Assembly (NCBI GenBank): GCA_014239855.1
Contig: JAAZXY010000013.1
Coordinates: 1-47,770 of the forward strand
DNA from: Acidimicrobiales bacterium
GTDB lineage: Bacteria; Actinomycetota; Acidimicrobiia; Acidimicrobiales; MedAcidi-G1
Direction of reading: 5' to 3'
Length of the DNA: 47,770 nucleotides
Translations under genes and position numbers: made by a program
Part shown: positions 18,418 to 27,080 of the stretch, one piece after another
Layout: each line of letters opens with the position of its first letter
Position numbering within the stretch: the first letter of the stretch is position 1
Notes under the pieces: model-generated
What the model was told of the DNA's origin: nothing
Seen by the model: only the letters and a program-made list of their open reading frames with translations
Databases searched by the model: none

Positions 18418-18423
18418 AAACTA
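18418..18423 (-). promoter_or_regulatory. Candidate -10 box, leaderless promoter of uppS-recO
   Basis: TAGTTT on the minus strand ends 7 bases before GTG 18410. It decides the uppS start. Confidence 0.5.
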
Positions 18424-18479
18424 CCCGCGCCCCCTCTGCGCCGGGTGGCCGCGCCCATTCGGCGCCGAGTGGACGGGCC

Positions 18480-18485
18480 TAGCCT
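18480..18485 (+). promoter_or_regulatory. Candidate -10 box, leaderless promoter of the DinG-type helicase gene
   Basis: TAGCCT ends 8 bases before ATG 18494. Confidence 0.45.
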
Positions 18486-18493
18486 CGGCACCG

Positions 18494-20458
18494 ATGAGCG
18501 GGGCGATGGACACAGCGGGGGTGGGACCGGCCGAGGCCTCGGCCATCGCCCTCGAAGAAGTCTGCGGCGCCCTCCCCGACGGTGGTGAACGTCGACCCGG
18601 ACAGGAGGCCATGGCGCGCCGGGTGGCCGAGTCCATCGAGTCGGGCTCCCACCTCGTGGTCCGGGCGGGCACGGGCACCGGCAAGTCGCTGGCCTACCTC
18701 GTTCCGGCCATCGTCTCGGGACGCACCACGGTGGTGGCGACGGCCACCAAGGCGCTGCAGGATCAACTGGCCACCAAGGACCTTCCGTTCCTCCAGGAGC
18801 ACCTCACGCCGCACCTCGGCCGATCCTTCACGTTCTCGGTCCTGAAGGGCCGTTCGAACTACGTCTGCCGACAACGACTGAACGAACTGGAGGCGTCCAC
18901 CTCAGCCAGCCAGCAGCAACTCGACGGTGTGGTGGATGGGCTCTCCGAAGCCGCCGACTCCGAGGATCTGGCCGTCATCGCCGCCTGGGCCGAGGAGACC
19001 CTCACCGGCGACCGGTCCGACCTGCCCATGGAACCGTCACCGGCCACCTGGTCGGCAGTCAGCGTCGGGTCCACCGAGTGTCCGGGAGCGGCCCGCTGTC
19101 CGAGTGGCGAGGAGTGCTTCGCCGAGGAGGCCCGTGCCGCGGCCGCCGTCTCCGACGTGGTGGTCACCAACCTCCACCTCTACGGGATCGACGTGGCCAG
19201 CGAGGGAGCCATCCTCCCCGAGCACGACGTGGCCATCCTCGACGAGGCCCACCAGACCGAGGACATCCTGGCCCGGGCGGTCGGCTTCGAACTCCGGTCG
19301 GGCCGCTTCCAGGCGCTCGTCCACCGCGCCAAGGCCATCCTCACCCGGTCGACCGCGGTGGCCAACGTGTCCGCCCTGACCGGACAGCTCGACGACGCCC
19401 TCAGCGGACACCTCGGCGACCGTCTCGTTCCCGCGGCGTCAGTCGAGGTCGCGGCAGCCCTCCGTCTGGCCGATACCCGCCTCGCCGCGCTCCGCACCGA
19501 ACTGGTCGGACTCCCGAAGGACGGACCGGGTGACGTCGGGCCCCGCAGGGAACGCGCCCTTCGCTCACTGGAGACGCTGACCGATGACGTCCGTGCGGCC
19601 ATGGACCTCGAGGGTGGACCCGTCCCGGGCCTGAAGGTGGCGTGGACGGAGGGCACGGTCGGCCGCCCCAGCCTGCAGGTGGCACCGATCGACGTGGCCA
19701 CCGTGCTCCACGAACGGCTCTGGCAGGAACGGACGGTGATCCTCACCAGCGCCACCGTGCCGGCCAACCTTCCCGTCCGGCTGGGACTCGACCGGCACGA
19801 ACATCGTGTCGAAGACGTGGGCAGCCCGTTCGACTTCGCCAACCAGTCCCTCCTCTACTGCGCCACCTCGATGCCCGAACCCCGGGACGAAGCCTTCCTG
19901 GCCGCCTGCCATGACGAGATCGAACGCCTGGCCACGGCCGCCGGTGGCCGGACCCTCGCCCTGTTCACCAGTCGACGTGCCCTGGACGCCGCCGTGGAAG
20001 CCCTACGGGAACGCCTGCCGTGGCGGATCCTGCATCAGGACGACCTGCCTCGTCCGATGCTGATGGCCGAGTTCGCCGACGATGAGACCTCCTGCCTGTT
20101 CGGCACCAAGGGTCTCTGGCACGGCATCGACGTGCCGGGCCCCAGCCTGTCGCTGGTCGTGATCGACCGGATCCCGTTCCCGCGCCCCGATGACCCGCTC
20201 CTGAGTGCCCGCCGCGACCTCGTCGGACAGCGGGAGGCCTTCCGGCAGATCGACCTGCCGCTGGCCGCCACCGAGCTCGCCCAGGGGGCGGGACGTCTGA
20301 TCCGCGGCATCGCCGACCGGGGTCTGGTGGCCGTTCTGGACCGACGCCTGGCCACCAACAAGTCGTACCGGTGGGATCTGCTCGAGGCCCTGCCGGACAT
20401 GCCCCGAACCGGCGACCGGGGCGAGGCACTGGACTTTCTGGCCCGCCTGGTTGACTGA
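18494..20458 (+). CDS. ATP-dependent DNA helicase, DinG/YoaA (XPD-like) family
   Basis: The product has 654 residues. It is a superfamily 2 iron-sulphur helicase, thought to unwind damaged DNA, R-loops or stalled forks 5' to 3'. Seen: Walker A RAGTGTGKSLAYL near residues 58-70; the four Fe-S cysteines (one in NYVCRQR, then C-PGAAR-C-PSGEE-C around residues 196-207); the DEAH box ILDEAHQTED; and C-terminal motifs including LFTSRRALDAA, GTKGLWHGIDVPG and QGAGRLIRG. It has no exonuclease domain, like the actinobacterial and YoaA types. It interrupts the common era-recO-uppS cluster: divergent from uppS and convergent with era. Confidence 0.92.
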   Translation: MSGAMDTAGVGPAEASAIALEEVCGALPDGGERRPGQEAMARRVAESIESGSHLVVRAGTGTGKSLAYLVPAIVSGRTTVVATATKALQDQLATKDLPFLQEHLTPHLGRSFTFSVLKGRSNYVCRQRLNELEASTSASQQQLDGVVDGLSEAADSEDLAVIAAWAEETLTGDRSDLPMEPSPATWSAVSVGSTECPGAARCPSGEECFAEEARAAAAVSDVVVTNLHLYGIDVASEGAILPEHDVAILDEAHQTEDILARAVGFELRSGRFQALVHRAKAILTRSTAVANVSALTGQLDDALSGHLGDRLVPAASVEVAAALRLADTRLAALRTELVGLPKDGPGDVGPRRERALRSLETLTDDVRAAMDLEGGPVPGLKVAWTEGTVGRPSLQVAPIDVATVLHERLWQERTVILTSATVPANLPVRLGLDRHEHRVEDVGSPFDFANQSLLYCATSMPEPRDEAFLAACHDEIERLATAAGGRTLALFTSRRALDAAVEALRERLPWRILHQDDLPRPMLMAEFADDETSCLFGTKGLWHGIDVPGPSLSLVVIDRIPFPRPDDPLLSARRDLVGQREAFRQIDLPLAATELAQGAGRLIRGIADRGLVAVLDRRLATNKSYRWDLLEALPDMPRTGDRGEALDFLARLVD

Positions 20459-20476
20459 CGGGCTGATCGACGAGCC

Positions 20477-21409
20477 TCAGTAACCCAGACGGTCGAGGGC
20501 CTTGGGGCGCTTCTGCCAGCCCTTGTCGACACGGACCACCAGTTCGAGGAAGGCGCCCTCGGGCATCTGGGCCCGGGCCGCCGTGCCGACCGCCTTGAGG
20601 ACGGCGCCCTTCTTCCCGATGACGATTCCCTTCTGGGAGTCGCGTTCCACGAGGATCTCGCACCGGACGCGGGGCCAGTCCCACTCGGTGACCCGGGTGG
20701 CGATGGAGTGCGGCAACTCCTCCTTCACGATGGCCAGCAGCTGTTCACGAACCAGTTCAGCCACCCAGAACGCCTCGGGCACGTCGGTGACCATGTCCTG
20801 CGGGTAGTACTGCGGCCCCTCGGGGAGACGACCAAGGACGTGGTCCCGGAGGCCGTCCACGCCGTCACCGTCGCGGGCCGAGATCGGGAAGTACTGATCG
20901 AACTCGAAGCCCGAGGCGACGATCAACTGCTCGGCGATCCGGTCACGACCCACCCGGTCGACCTTGTTCACCACCAGTACCGTCCGGTCCTTTGGTAGCC
21001 CTTCGGCGATGAAGGCGTCTCCCCTCCCGATCGGCCCGTCGGCCTCCACGAGGAACAGCACCACGTCCATGTCGGACAGCGCCGAACGGGCGGTGTGGTT
21101 GAGACGCTCGCCCAGCAGGGTGCGGGGCTTGTGGATTCCCGGCGTGTCACAGAACACGGCCTGGACGCCCGGACGGGTCAGCACCCCACGGACCTCGGTC
21201 CGCGTGGTCTGCGGCTTGTCGGAGACAATGGTGACCTTCTGGCCGAGGATCCGGTTCAGGAGGGTCGACTTGCCGACGTTGGGTCGCCCCACCAGGGTCA
21301 CGAAACCCGATCGGTGGCCTTCTTCCGGCTGCATCAGGACGCCCGACTGCATCATGGATGCCATCTCGCCCACCTCAGGGGCCTCGTCGGAACCCGTCTC
21401 CGAACTCAC
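20477..21409 (-). CDS. era: GTPase Era
   Basis: The product has 310 residues. Era is a ribosome-assembly GTPase that binds the 3' end of 16S rRNA. Seen: G1 GRPNVGKST, the switch segment SDKPQTTR, G3 DTPG, G4 NKVD, G5 SARDGDGV and the C-terminal KH domain with IGKKGAVLKAVG. GTG 21409 overlaps the stop of the upstream CNNM gene as GTGA. The first 30 residues are an acidic Met-rich extension; internal ATGs could also serve as starts, so the true N-terminus may be shorter. It is the last gene of the phoH-ybeY-CNNM-era run. Confidence 0.95.
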   Translation of the reverse strand: MSSETGSDEAPEVGEMASMMQSGVLMQPEEGHRSGFVTLVGRPNVGKSTLLNRILGQKVTIVSDKPQTTRTEVRGVLTRPGVQAVFCDTPGIHKPRTLLGERLNHTARSALSDMDVVLFLVEADGPIGRGDAFIAEGLPKDRTVLVVNKVDRVGRDRIAEQLIVASGFEFDQYFPISARDGDGVDGLRDHVLGRLPEGPQYYPQDMVTDVPEAFWVAELVREQLLAIVKEELPHSIATRVTEWDWPRVRCEILVERDSQKGIVIGKKGAVLKAVGTAARAQMPEGAFLELVVRVDKGWQKRPKALDRLGY

Positions 21410-22698
21410 GATCCGACTCCCGGGGCCCCGATACGGACCCGGGTGATCCGTCGACCCACGACCTGTTCCACCCCGAAGCGGCGCCCGGCCACCACCACGG
21501 CCTCACCCACCACGGGAACATGGCCCAGCGCATCGAAGATCAGCCCGCCCACCGTGTCCCAGTCGCCATCGGGCAGCGTGTCGCCCAGCAGCTCGTCCAA
21601 CTCGTCGATCGGCATGCGACCGTGGACACGGATCCCACCACCGGCCACGGGCTGGGACAGTGGTTCCTCCTCGTCGAACTCGTCGACGATCTCGCCGACC
21701 ACCTCTTCGAGGAGGTCCTCCATGGTGACCAGACCGGCAGTCCCCCCGTACTCGTCGATCACGATGGCCAGATGGAATCGGCCGGCCTGCATCTCCCGCA
21801 GCAGGTCATCGGCCTGCTTGGTCTCAGGCACGAATCGCGGCGAGCGGGCGAGGGAACCGACCGGTTCCCCGTCACGGCCATCGAGGTGGGCTCGCATGAG
21901 GTCCTTGGCGTGGACCACGCCGACGATGTCGTCGATACCCGCACCGCTCACCGGGATCCGACTGTGACCGTTGCGTGCCGCCTCGGCCATGGCACTGGCC
22001 ACCGTCAGGTCTGATCCGATGCATCCCATGTCGGGTCGGGGAACCATCACCTCACGGATCAGGCGGTCCCCGAAGGCGATCACCGACTCGATCAACTCGT
22101 GTTCCTCGGCATCAATGGCGTCCGACGCCAACGCCCGGTCGGCCACCGCCAGCAACTCCTCCTCGGACACCATGGGGGCGCTGCTACGAAGCGAGCGAGG
22201 CAGGAGCCACTCGGCCACCGAAACCAGGCCACTGGCCATCCACCGAAGCGGCGCAACCCGTGAGAGACGGGTCACCACCGAGGCCGAACCGATGACCACC
22301 CGGTCCAACGACCGGAGAGCGATGGTTCGGGGCAGGACGTCGGCCAGGACGAACCCCGCGATGAGCAGCGCGACGACGGAGACGATCGCCCAGCCGCCAC
22401 CGGAACGGTCGGCGACCACCACGGCGAGGACACTGGCCGCCGACATCCGACATGCCATGACCAGGAGGAGAACCACCCCGAGAGAGCGGATCCGGTCCTC
22501 GAGGAGCGCCGGCAGCATCCCGGGATCCGACGAACCATCGGGGGCTTCGTCACGACCGGCCAGGCGTTCCGCCAGTCGTTCGACCAGCACCTCGGCTCGG
22601 GACCGCCGGATGTGCAGGATTCCCGTCTCGACGACGACCAGCAGACCCGAGACGACCGTCAGGCCCACCACGAGCACCAGGCCCAACCCGAGGCTCAC
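21406..22698 (-). CDS. CNNM/CorC-type transmembrane protein with CBS domains (hemolysin family)
   Basis: The product has 430 residues from GTG 22698, with GGGAGGAG just upstream and a GTGA overlap with ybeY. Order: an N-terminal DUF21 transmembrane domain (about 1-165, opening with LGLGLVLVVGLTVVSGLLVV), a CBS pair (about 195-320, with VMVPRPDMGCI and DDIVGVVHAKDLM), and a C-terminal CorC_HlyC domain (about 335-425, with VVDEFDEEEP). Members are implicated in Mg2+ or Co2+ efflux and homeostasis; the old hemolysin name is misleading. Its place between ybeY and era is typical of actinobacteria. Confidence 0.92.
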   Translation of the reverse strand: MSLGLGLVLVVGLTVVSGLLVVVETGILHIRRSRAEVLVERLAERLAGRDEAPDGSSDPGMLPALLEDRIRSLGVVLLLVMACRMSAASVLAVVVADRSGGGWAIVSVVALLIAGFVLADVLPRTIALRSLDRVVIGSASVVTRLSRVAPLRWMASGLVSVAEWLLPRSLRSSAPMVSEEELLAVADRALASDAIDAEEHELIESVIAFGDRLIREVMVPRPDMGCIGSDLTVASAMAEAARNGHSRIPVSGAGIDDIVGVVHAKDLMRAHLDGRDGEPVGSLARSPRFVPETKQADDLLREMQAGRFHLAIVIDEYGGTAGLVTMEDLLEEVVGEIVDEFDEEEPLSQPVAGGGIRVHGRMPIDELDELLGDTLPDGDWDTVGGLIFDALGHVPVVGEAVVVAGRRFGVEQVVGRRITRVRIGAPGVGS

Positions 22699-23204
22699 GA
22701 CCGCTCCTCCCGTCTGGCCACCTTGCCGTGTCGGGCCAGATGGACCCGCTCGCGCTCCTGCATGACGGCCTCCTCGGTCGGCTCGGCGTGGTCGTGGCCG
22801 AGGAGGTGGAGCACCCCGTGGACCAGCAGGAGTGCGATCTCGGTGTCGTGGTCCCCCGTGTGTTCCGCGGCCTGCCGCTCGGCCACCACCGGGCACAGCA
22901 CGATGTCGCCCAGCAGAAGCGGCGCCCCCGACGGGTCGACCTTGACCTGAGCCGGGTCCAGATCCGCTGGATCCTCCAGAGGGAAGGACAACACGTCGGT
23001 GGAACCCTCCCCACCCATGTACTCGGCGTTCAACGCAGCCATCGGCTCCTCATCGACCAGGTGCACGTGGACCTCGAGATCGCGCTCAACCAGACCCTCG
23101 TGATCCAGGACGTCGGCGACCAGCGCCCGACAGTCATCGACATCGACCGGCAGACCGGTCTCGGGGGCAGCCCGCTCATCGTCCACGACCACCGTTGAAG
23201 ACAC
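22695..23204 (-). CDS. ybeY: Endoribonuclease / rRNA maturation factor YbeY
   Basis: The product has 169 residues from GTG 23204. An upstream TTG 23237, overlapping the phoH stop, would add 11 residues. The shorter start matches the usual YbeY N-terminus, where a short strand (STVVVDDE) begins the fold. YbeY is a zinc-dependent RNase acting in 16S rRNA 3'-end processing and ribosome quality control. Seen: DVLSFPLEDP in the middle and the zinc motif HGVLHLLGHDH (H-x3-H-x5-H). It stops at GTGA shared with the next gene, so the phoH-ybeY-CNNM-era genes are tightly coupled. Confidence 0.93.
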   Translation of the reverse strand: MSSTVVVDDERAAPETGLPVDVDDCRALVADVLDHEGLVERDLEVHVHLVDEEPMAALNAEYMGGEGSTDVLSFPLEDPADLDPAQVKVDPSGAPLLLGDIVLCPVVAERQAAEHTGDHDTEIALLLVHGVLHLLGHDHAEPTEEAVMQERERVHLARHGKVARREERS

Positions 23205-23233
23205 GGCGAGCCCCGATTCCGGAGGTTCGTTCC

Positions 23234-24229
23234 TCAACGGGACCCGTCGGCGTCGACACCGGCTTCCAGAGCGCTGGCCTCCAGAACACCGGCTTCCCGC
23301 TCGTAGGCCTCCACGATGTCCTGCACGATGCGGTGGCGCACCACGTCACGGGCCCCCAGGCGGACGAACGAAAGGCCGTCGATCCCGGCCAGCATCCGTT
23401 CCAGATCGAGCAGCCCGCTCCGTCCACCGGGCACGTCGACCTGACTGATGTCGCCGGTCACCACTACCCGGGATCCGAATCCCACCCTGGTGAGAAACAT
23501 CTTCATCTGCTCGGGGGTCGTGTTCTGGGCCTCGTCGAGGATGATGAAGCTGTTGTTCAGGGTGCGACCGCGCATGAAGGCCAACGGAGCCACCTCGACC
23601 TGCCCGCGGTCAACAAGCCGCTCGGCCGTCTCGGCGTCGACCATGTCGAACAGAGCGTCGTACAGGGGTCGCAGATAGGGGTCGACCTTGGCCATCAGGT
23701 CGCCGGGGAGGAAGCCCACCCGTTCCCCGGCCTCGACCAGCGGACGGGTCAGAACGATCCGATCGACCTGGCCGGCCTGAAGGGAACGGATCGCCATGGC
23801 CACGGCCAACCAGCTCTTGCCGGTGCCCGCCGGGCCGATGCCGAAGGTGATGATGCCGTCGGCCACCGCCTCGACATACCGCTTCTGGCCGGCCGAGCGG
23901 GGGCGAACCGGCTTGCCACGCGACGTTCGGAGGATCTCGGTGGTCAGTACCTCAGACGGCCGTTCATCGGCCCGGACCATGTCGATCGTGCGGTCCAGCA
24001 TCCGCTCGTCGATGGCCAGTCCCTGCTGAAGCAACGCCACCATCTCGCCGAACACCGTGCCCACGATGGCCGCGTGAGCGCCGTCGATGGTGATCTGGTT
24101 GCCCCGGACGTGGATGGCCGAACCGGGGAACGCCCCCTCGACCCGGCGGAGCAGGACGTCCCGCTCCCCGACCAGGTCCGACATCAGGTCGTTGCCGGGG
24201 ACGTTGACGGTGAGCGTGGTCGACTCCAT
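23234..24229 (-). CDS. phoH: PhoH family ATPase
   Basis: The product has 331 residues from ATG 24229; TTG 24235 is an alternative because a TAGCCT box (24241-24246) ends only 5 bases before it. PhoH-like proteins are RNA-associated NTPases linked to ybeY. Seen: an N-terminal KH-like region (GSAIHVRGNQITIDG), then the helicase-like core with Walker A GIGPAGTGKSWLA near residue 133, Walker B IILDEAQNTTPEQ and VVVTGDISQVDVP. This is the standard first gene of the actinobacterial phoH-ybeY-CNNM-era cluster. It is divergent from the hypothetical gene at 24361. Confidence 0.94.
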   Translation of the reverse strand: MESTTLTVNVPGNDLMSDLVGERDVLLRRVEGAFPGSAIHVRGNQITIDGAHAAIVGTVFGEMVALLQQGLAIDERMLDRTIDMVRADERPSEVLTTEILRTSRGKPVRPRSAGQKRYVEAVADGIITFGIGPAGTGKSWLAVAMAIRSLQAGQVDRIVLTRPLVEAGERVGFLPGDLMAKVDPYLRPLYDALFDMVDAETAERLVDRGQVEVAPLAFMRGRTLNNSFIILDEAQNTTPEQMKMFLTRVGFGSRVVVTGDISQVDVPGGRSGLLDLERMLAGIDGLSFVRLGARDVVRHRIVQDIVEAYEREAGVLEASALEAGVDADGSR

Positions 24230-24277
24230 GGGCAATCATGAGGCTACCGCCACCGGATCCCCCGATCCGATCCCCGG

Positions 24278-24325
24278 CTGGTTTCTCGACTGGTTCACCA
24301 ACTGGTCCCCCAACTGGTTCTTCGG
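24278..24325 (+). repeat. Imperfect tandem repeat, 12 bp x 4
   Basis: Four 12-base units all begin CTGGT (24278, 24290, 24302, 24314) and differ in the last seven bases. The block lies between phoH and the gene at 24361. In one plus frame it reads W-F-L-D, W-F-T-N, W-S-P-N, W-F-F-G. Confidence 0.8.
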
Positions 24326-24348
24326 CCGGTCGGCTGATCGGTCGGGAC

Positions 24349-24354
24349 TACCCT
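24349..24354 (+). promoter_or_regulatory. Candidate -10 box, leaderless promoter of the 24361 gene
   Basis: TACCCT ends 6 bases before ATG 24361. It supports this start over the longer open frame from 24238. Confidence 0.5.
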
Positions 24355-24360
24355 CCGGCC

Positions 24361-25005
24361 ATGGTTGCCACCCCGGGGTCGGGCGATGACGATCGGCTCG
24401 ACCCGACGATCGACCCGATGTTTGAAACGGGCGCGCTGTCCGACGACCACGCGCTCCGCCGATTCGCCGCCGAGGTGGACGCCGAGGAGGCGGTCCGCCG
24501 GCTCGGACAGGAGGCATGGCATCGCCTCCGTACCGAGGAGGCCGCCCATTTCGACGGTCTGCTCCTGGATCTGGCCGAGCGCTCCGAACCCGTGGCCCTC
24601 ACGCTGGTCAACGACCGCCGGATCAGCGGCCGCATCGAAGCCCTCGGGATCGATCTGGTGGCCGTCCGGCTGGAGGACGGCGGGCTCTCCCTCGTCGATC
24701 GGACCACGGTGACCGCTGTCCATCTCCCCCCGGGAGCACCCGACCTCGTGGGCGATCGTCCCACCGATGGCCCCGACGACGGCACAGCCGGCCGATCGGG
24801 GCCGCGCCTGGACCTCCATTCGGCCCTGGAACGGCTGCTGGTGGACCGTCCCGTCATACGGGTCTGGACCCGCTCGTCGACCGTCGATCTGGTGGGGGTA
24901 CTCGAGCGGGTGGGCATCGACCTCCTGGTCGTCGTCGAGCCGGACGGGGCGATGACCCACGTACCGCTGTCCGCCCTGGTCGAGGTCCGACTCGCCGGTC
25001 CCTGA
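24361..25005 (+). CDS. Hypothetical protein with two Sm-like beta repeats
   Basis: The product has 214 residues from ATG 24361. I do not recognise a named family. After an acidic helical N-terminus (about 1-70) come two similar beta-barrel-like units: residues about 77-122 (VALTLVNDRRISGRIEALG, then IDLVAVRLEDG) and about 164-211 (PVIRVWTRSSTVDLVGVLER, then VGIDLLVVVEPDG). Both share a G-x-[IL]-E-x-x-GIDL core followed by an acidic-Gly turn and a final x-V-x-[VL]-x-L strand. This looks like a duplicated LSm-type fold, which in Hfq and Sm proteins binds RNA. The linker between the units is rich in Asp, Gly and Pro. Cytoplasmic; function unknown. Confidence 0.75.
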   Translation: MVATPGSGDDDRLDPTIDPMFETGALSDDHALRRFAAEVDAEEAVRRLGQEAWHRLRTEEAAHFDGLLLDLAERSEPVALTLVNDRRISGRIEALGIDLVAVRLEDGGLSLVDRTTVTAVHLPPGAPDLVGDRPTDGPDDGTAGRSGPRLDLHSALERLLVDRPVIRVWTRSSTVDLVGVLERVGIDLLVVVEPDGAMTHVPLSALVEVRLAGP

Positions 25006-25059
25006 GCACCGGCACCTGAACACCGGTCCACGAGTGAAGCCGAGGAGCCCGGTCAGCGG

Positions 25060-25437
25060 CTACTTCCGGCGGCGTCGGCCCTTTCGGCCGCGCTTGCCAC
25101 CGCCCTTGAGGCGACCGAGGCGACCCTTCTTCGCCTTCTCCGCGTCGAGGTCGGCCATCACCCGCGGGCCGGCCTCGTTGATGATGTCTTCGGCCGCATC
25201 GAGCAACGCGGCGATGCTGTCGTCATCACCCAGACCGACCGGCTCATCCGGGGTCTCCGGGGTCACCAGGCTGCCGTGGCTCCAGTTGACGTCGAGGCGT
25301 CGCTTGGCGAACGAGGGGCAGTCGTCAGGACAACGCCAGGGCGCCTCCGGAGCAAGGTCCAGATTGCACTTTCGCACCGTGTCCCCGTTGGGGTAGCTCC
25401 GGCTCTCGAAGTGCTTGCAGTCCTGACGCATCGGCAT
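25060..25437 (-). CDS. Small Cys4 protein with Lys/Arg-rich tail
   Basis: The product has 125 residues from ATG 25437, or ATG 25431 two codons later. Function is unknown. The first 45 residues hold four cysteines (in QDCKHF, RKCNLDL and WRCPDDCPSF) in a spacing that could bind zinc or an Fe-S cluster. The middle is acidic and helical. The last 25 residues are almost all Lys, Arg and Gly, ending KRGRKGRRRRK, which suggests nucleic-acid or ribosome binding. It lies 75 bases downstream of sufB on the same strand, with a 7-bp GGGGAGC/GCTCCCC hairpin (25456-25489) between them. Confidence 0.75.
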   Translation of the reverse strand: MPMRQDCKHFESRSYPNGDTVRKCNLDLAPEAPWRCPDDCPSFAKRRLDVNWSHGSLVTPETPDEPVGLGDDDSIAALLDAAEDIINEAGPRVMADLDAEKAKKGRLGRLKGGGKRGRKGRRRRK

Positions 25438-25512
25438 GTCGCCAGTGTGTCGCGTGGGGAGCCCGTATCGGGGGCAGCCGGTGCTCCCCGGGGAAACCGC
25501 CCGGCAATCAGG

Positions 25513-26916
25513 TCAGCCGACCGAACCCTCCATCTGCAGTTCGATCAGGCGGCTCCACTCCACCGCGTACTCCATGGGCAACGTCCGGGTGACCGGCTCG
25601 ATGAAGCCGTTGACCACCATAGACATGGCCTGTTCCTCGGTCAGTCCCCTGCTCATCAGATAGAAGAGTTGATCGTCGGCCACCTTGGACACCGTCGCCT
25701 CGTGGCCGATCACCGCGTCGGCCGAACCCACCTCCATATAGGGATAGGTGTCGGAGATGCTGTCGTCATCGAGGATCAGTGCGTCGCACTGGACGTGGCT
25801 CTTGCAGCCGTAGGCGTCGTCCTCCACCCGCACCAGGCCCCGGTAGCTGGTACGGCCACCGTCCTTGGAGATGGACTTGGACACGATCTTGGAGGTGGTC
25901 TCCGGCGCGACGTGGGTCATCTTGGCGCCCGCGTCCTGATGCTGACCCGGTCCGGCGTAGGCCACCGACAGCACCTCTCCGGAGGCCTTCGGGCCGGCCA
26001 GCACCACGGCCGGGTACTTCATGGTCAGGCGGGAACCGATGTTTCCGTCGATCCACTCCATGTGGCCCTCGGCCTCCACCCAGGCCCGCTTGGTCACCAG
26101 GTTGTAGACGTTCGACGACCAGTTCTGGATGGTGGTGTAGGTGACCCGGGCCGACGGCTTCACCACGATCTCCACCACGGCCGAATGCAACGAATCGGTG
26201 GTGTACACCGGCGCTGAACAGCCTTCGATGTAGTGCACCTCCGACCCCTCGTCGGCGATGATCAGCGTCCGCTCGAACTGGCCCATGTTCTCGGCGTTGA
26301 TCCGGAAGTAGGCCTGCAGGGGCATGTCGACCTTGACGCCGGGGGGCACGTAGATGAACGAACCGCCGCTCCACACCGCCGAGTTGAGCGCCGAGAATTT
26401 GTTGTCGTTGGGCGGGATGATCCGACCGAAGTAGGCCCGCACGACCTCGGGATGCTCGCGCAGGGCGGTGTCCATGTCGCAGAAGATGACGCCCTGTTCC
26501 TCAAGGTCCTCGCGGTTGCGGTGGTACACCACCTCCGACTCGTACTGGGCCGTCACGCCAGCCAGGTACTTCCGCTCAGCCTCCGGGATGCCCAGCTTCT
26601 CGTAGGTGTTCTTGATCGACTCGGGAACGTCGTCCCAGTCGTCGGTCAACGACTCGGTGGGCTTGATGTAGTAGTAGATGTCGTCGAAGTCGATGCCCGA
26701 CATGTCGCCGCCCCACCAGGGCATGGGCCGGTTGCCGAACCGCTGGAACGACTTGAGACGGAAGTCCCGCATCCAGTCGGGCTCGCCCTTCATCCAGGAC
26801 ATTTCCTTGATGACGTTCTCGTCCACGCCCTTGGTGGGCTTGTAGACGTAGTCCTCCTCGTCACTCCAGCCGAGCTTGTATCGGCTGAGATCGAGGCCTA
26901 GATCGGTGGCGGACAT
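25513..26916 (-). CDS. sufB: Fe-S cluster assembly scaffold protein SufB
   Basis: The product has 467 residues, normal for SufB, the core of the SufBCD scaffold where iron-sulphur clusters are built. Seen: the N-terminal [18 protein letters not shown], the central beta-helix with [20 protein letters not shown] and [20 protein letters not shown], and the C-terminal [20 protein letters not shown] motif. The start ATG 26916 has CAGGAG 8 bases upstream. Unusually, no sufC, sufD, sufS or sufU is adjacent; the next gene is the Cys4 protein. A -10-like TACTAT (26985-26990) is upstream. The rest of the Suf system may be elsewhere or on the far side of the genome. Confidence 0.95.
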   Translation of the reverse strand: MSATDLGLDLSRYKLGWSDEEDYVYKPTKGVDENVIKEMSWMKGEPDWMRDFRLKSFQRFGNRPMPWWGGDMSGIDFDDIYYYIKPTESLTDDWDDVPESIKNTYEKLGIPEAERKYLAGVTAQYESEVVYHRNREDLEEQGVIFCDMDTALREHPEVVRAYFGRIIPPNDNKFSALNSAVWSGGSFIYVPPGVKVDMPLQAYFRINAENMGQFERTLIIADEGSEVHYIEGCSAPVYTTDSLHSAVVEIVVKPSARVTYTTIQNWSSNVYNLVTKRAWVEAEGHMEWIDGNIGSRLTMKYPAVVLAGPKASGEVLSVAYAGPGQHQDAGAKMTHVAPETTSKIVSKSISKDGGRTSYRGLVRVEDDAYGCKSHVQCDALILDDDSISDTYPYMEVGSADAVIGHEATVSKVADDQLFYLMSRGLTEEQAMSMVVNGFIEPVTRTLPMEYAVEWSRLIELQMEGSVG

Positions 26917-26984
26917 CGGCGCAACTCCTGTTTGCCGTTGAAACGGCGGGGCGGTCGGGGTGGGCGGGGATTTCCCCTACGCAG

Positions 26985-26990
26985 ATAGTA
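26985..26990 (-). promoter_or_regulatory. Candidate -10 box upstream of sufB
   Basis: TACTAT on the minus strand gives a start near 26978 and a leader of about 60 bases. A 5-bp inverted repeat GGGGA-TT-TCCCC (26966-26977) falls at that start, and a duplicated 16-bp element covers the -35 position. Candidate operator region; weak. Confidence 0.4.
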
Positions 26991-27004
26991 ACAATCCCCC
27001 GGGC

Positions 27005-27036
27005 CGTTCAGAAGGCACGCCGTTCAGAAGGCACGC
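27005..27036. repeat. Tandem duplication, 16 bp x 2
   Basis: CGTTCAGAAGGCACGC occurs twice without mismatch at 27005-27020 and 27021-27036, upstream of the likely sufB promoter, in the gap between sufB and the alpha/beta-hydrolase gene. Confidence 0.9.
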
Positions 27037-27080
27037 AATTCAGGAGTGCTGATCCCTCAGAAATACTGACTCTCCAGGCA

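Noticed and set aside
26966-26977. GGGGA-TT-TCCCC inverted repeat as a terminator
   Set aside because: Arms of five bases are too short and it lies at the likely sufB start site; kept only as a possible operator.
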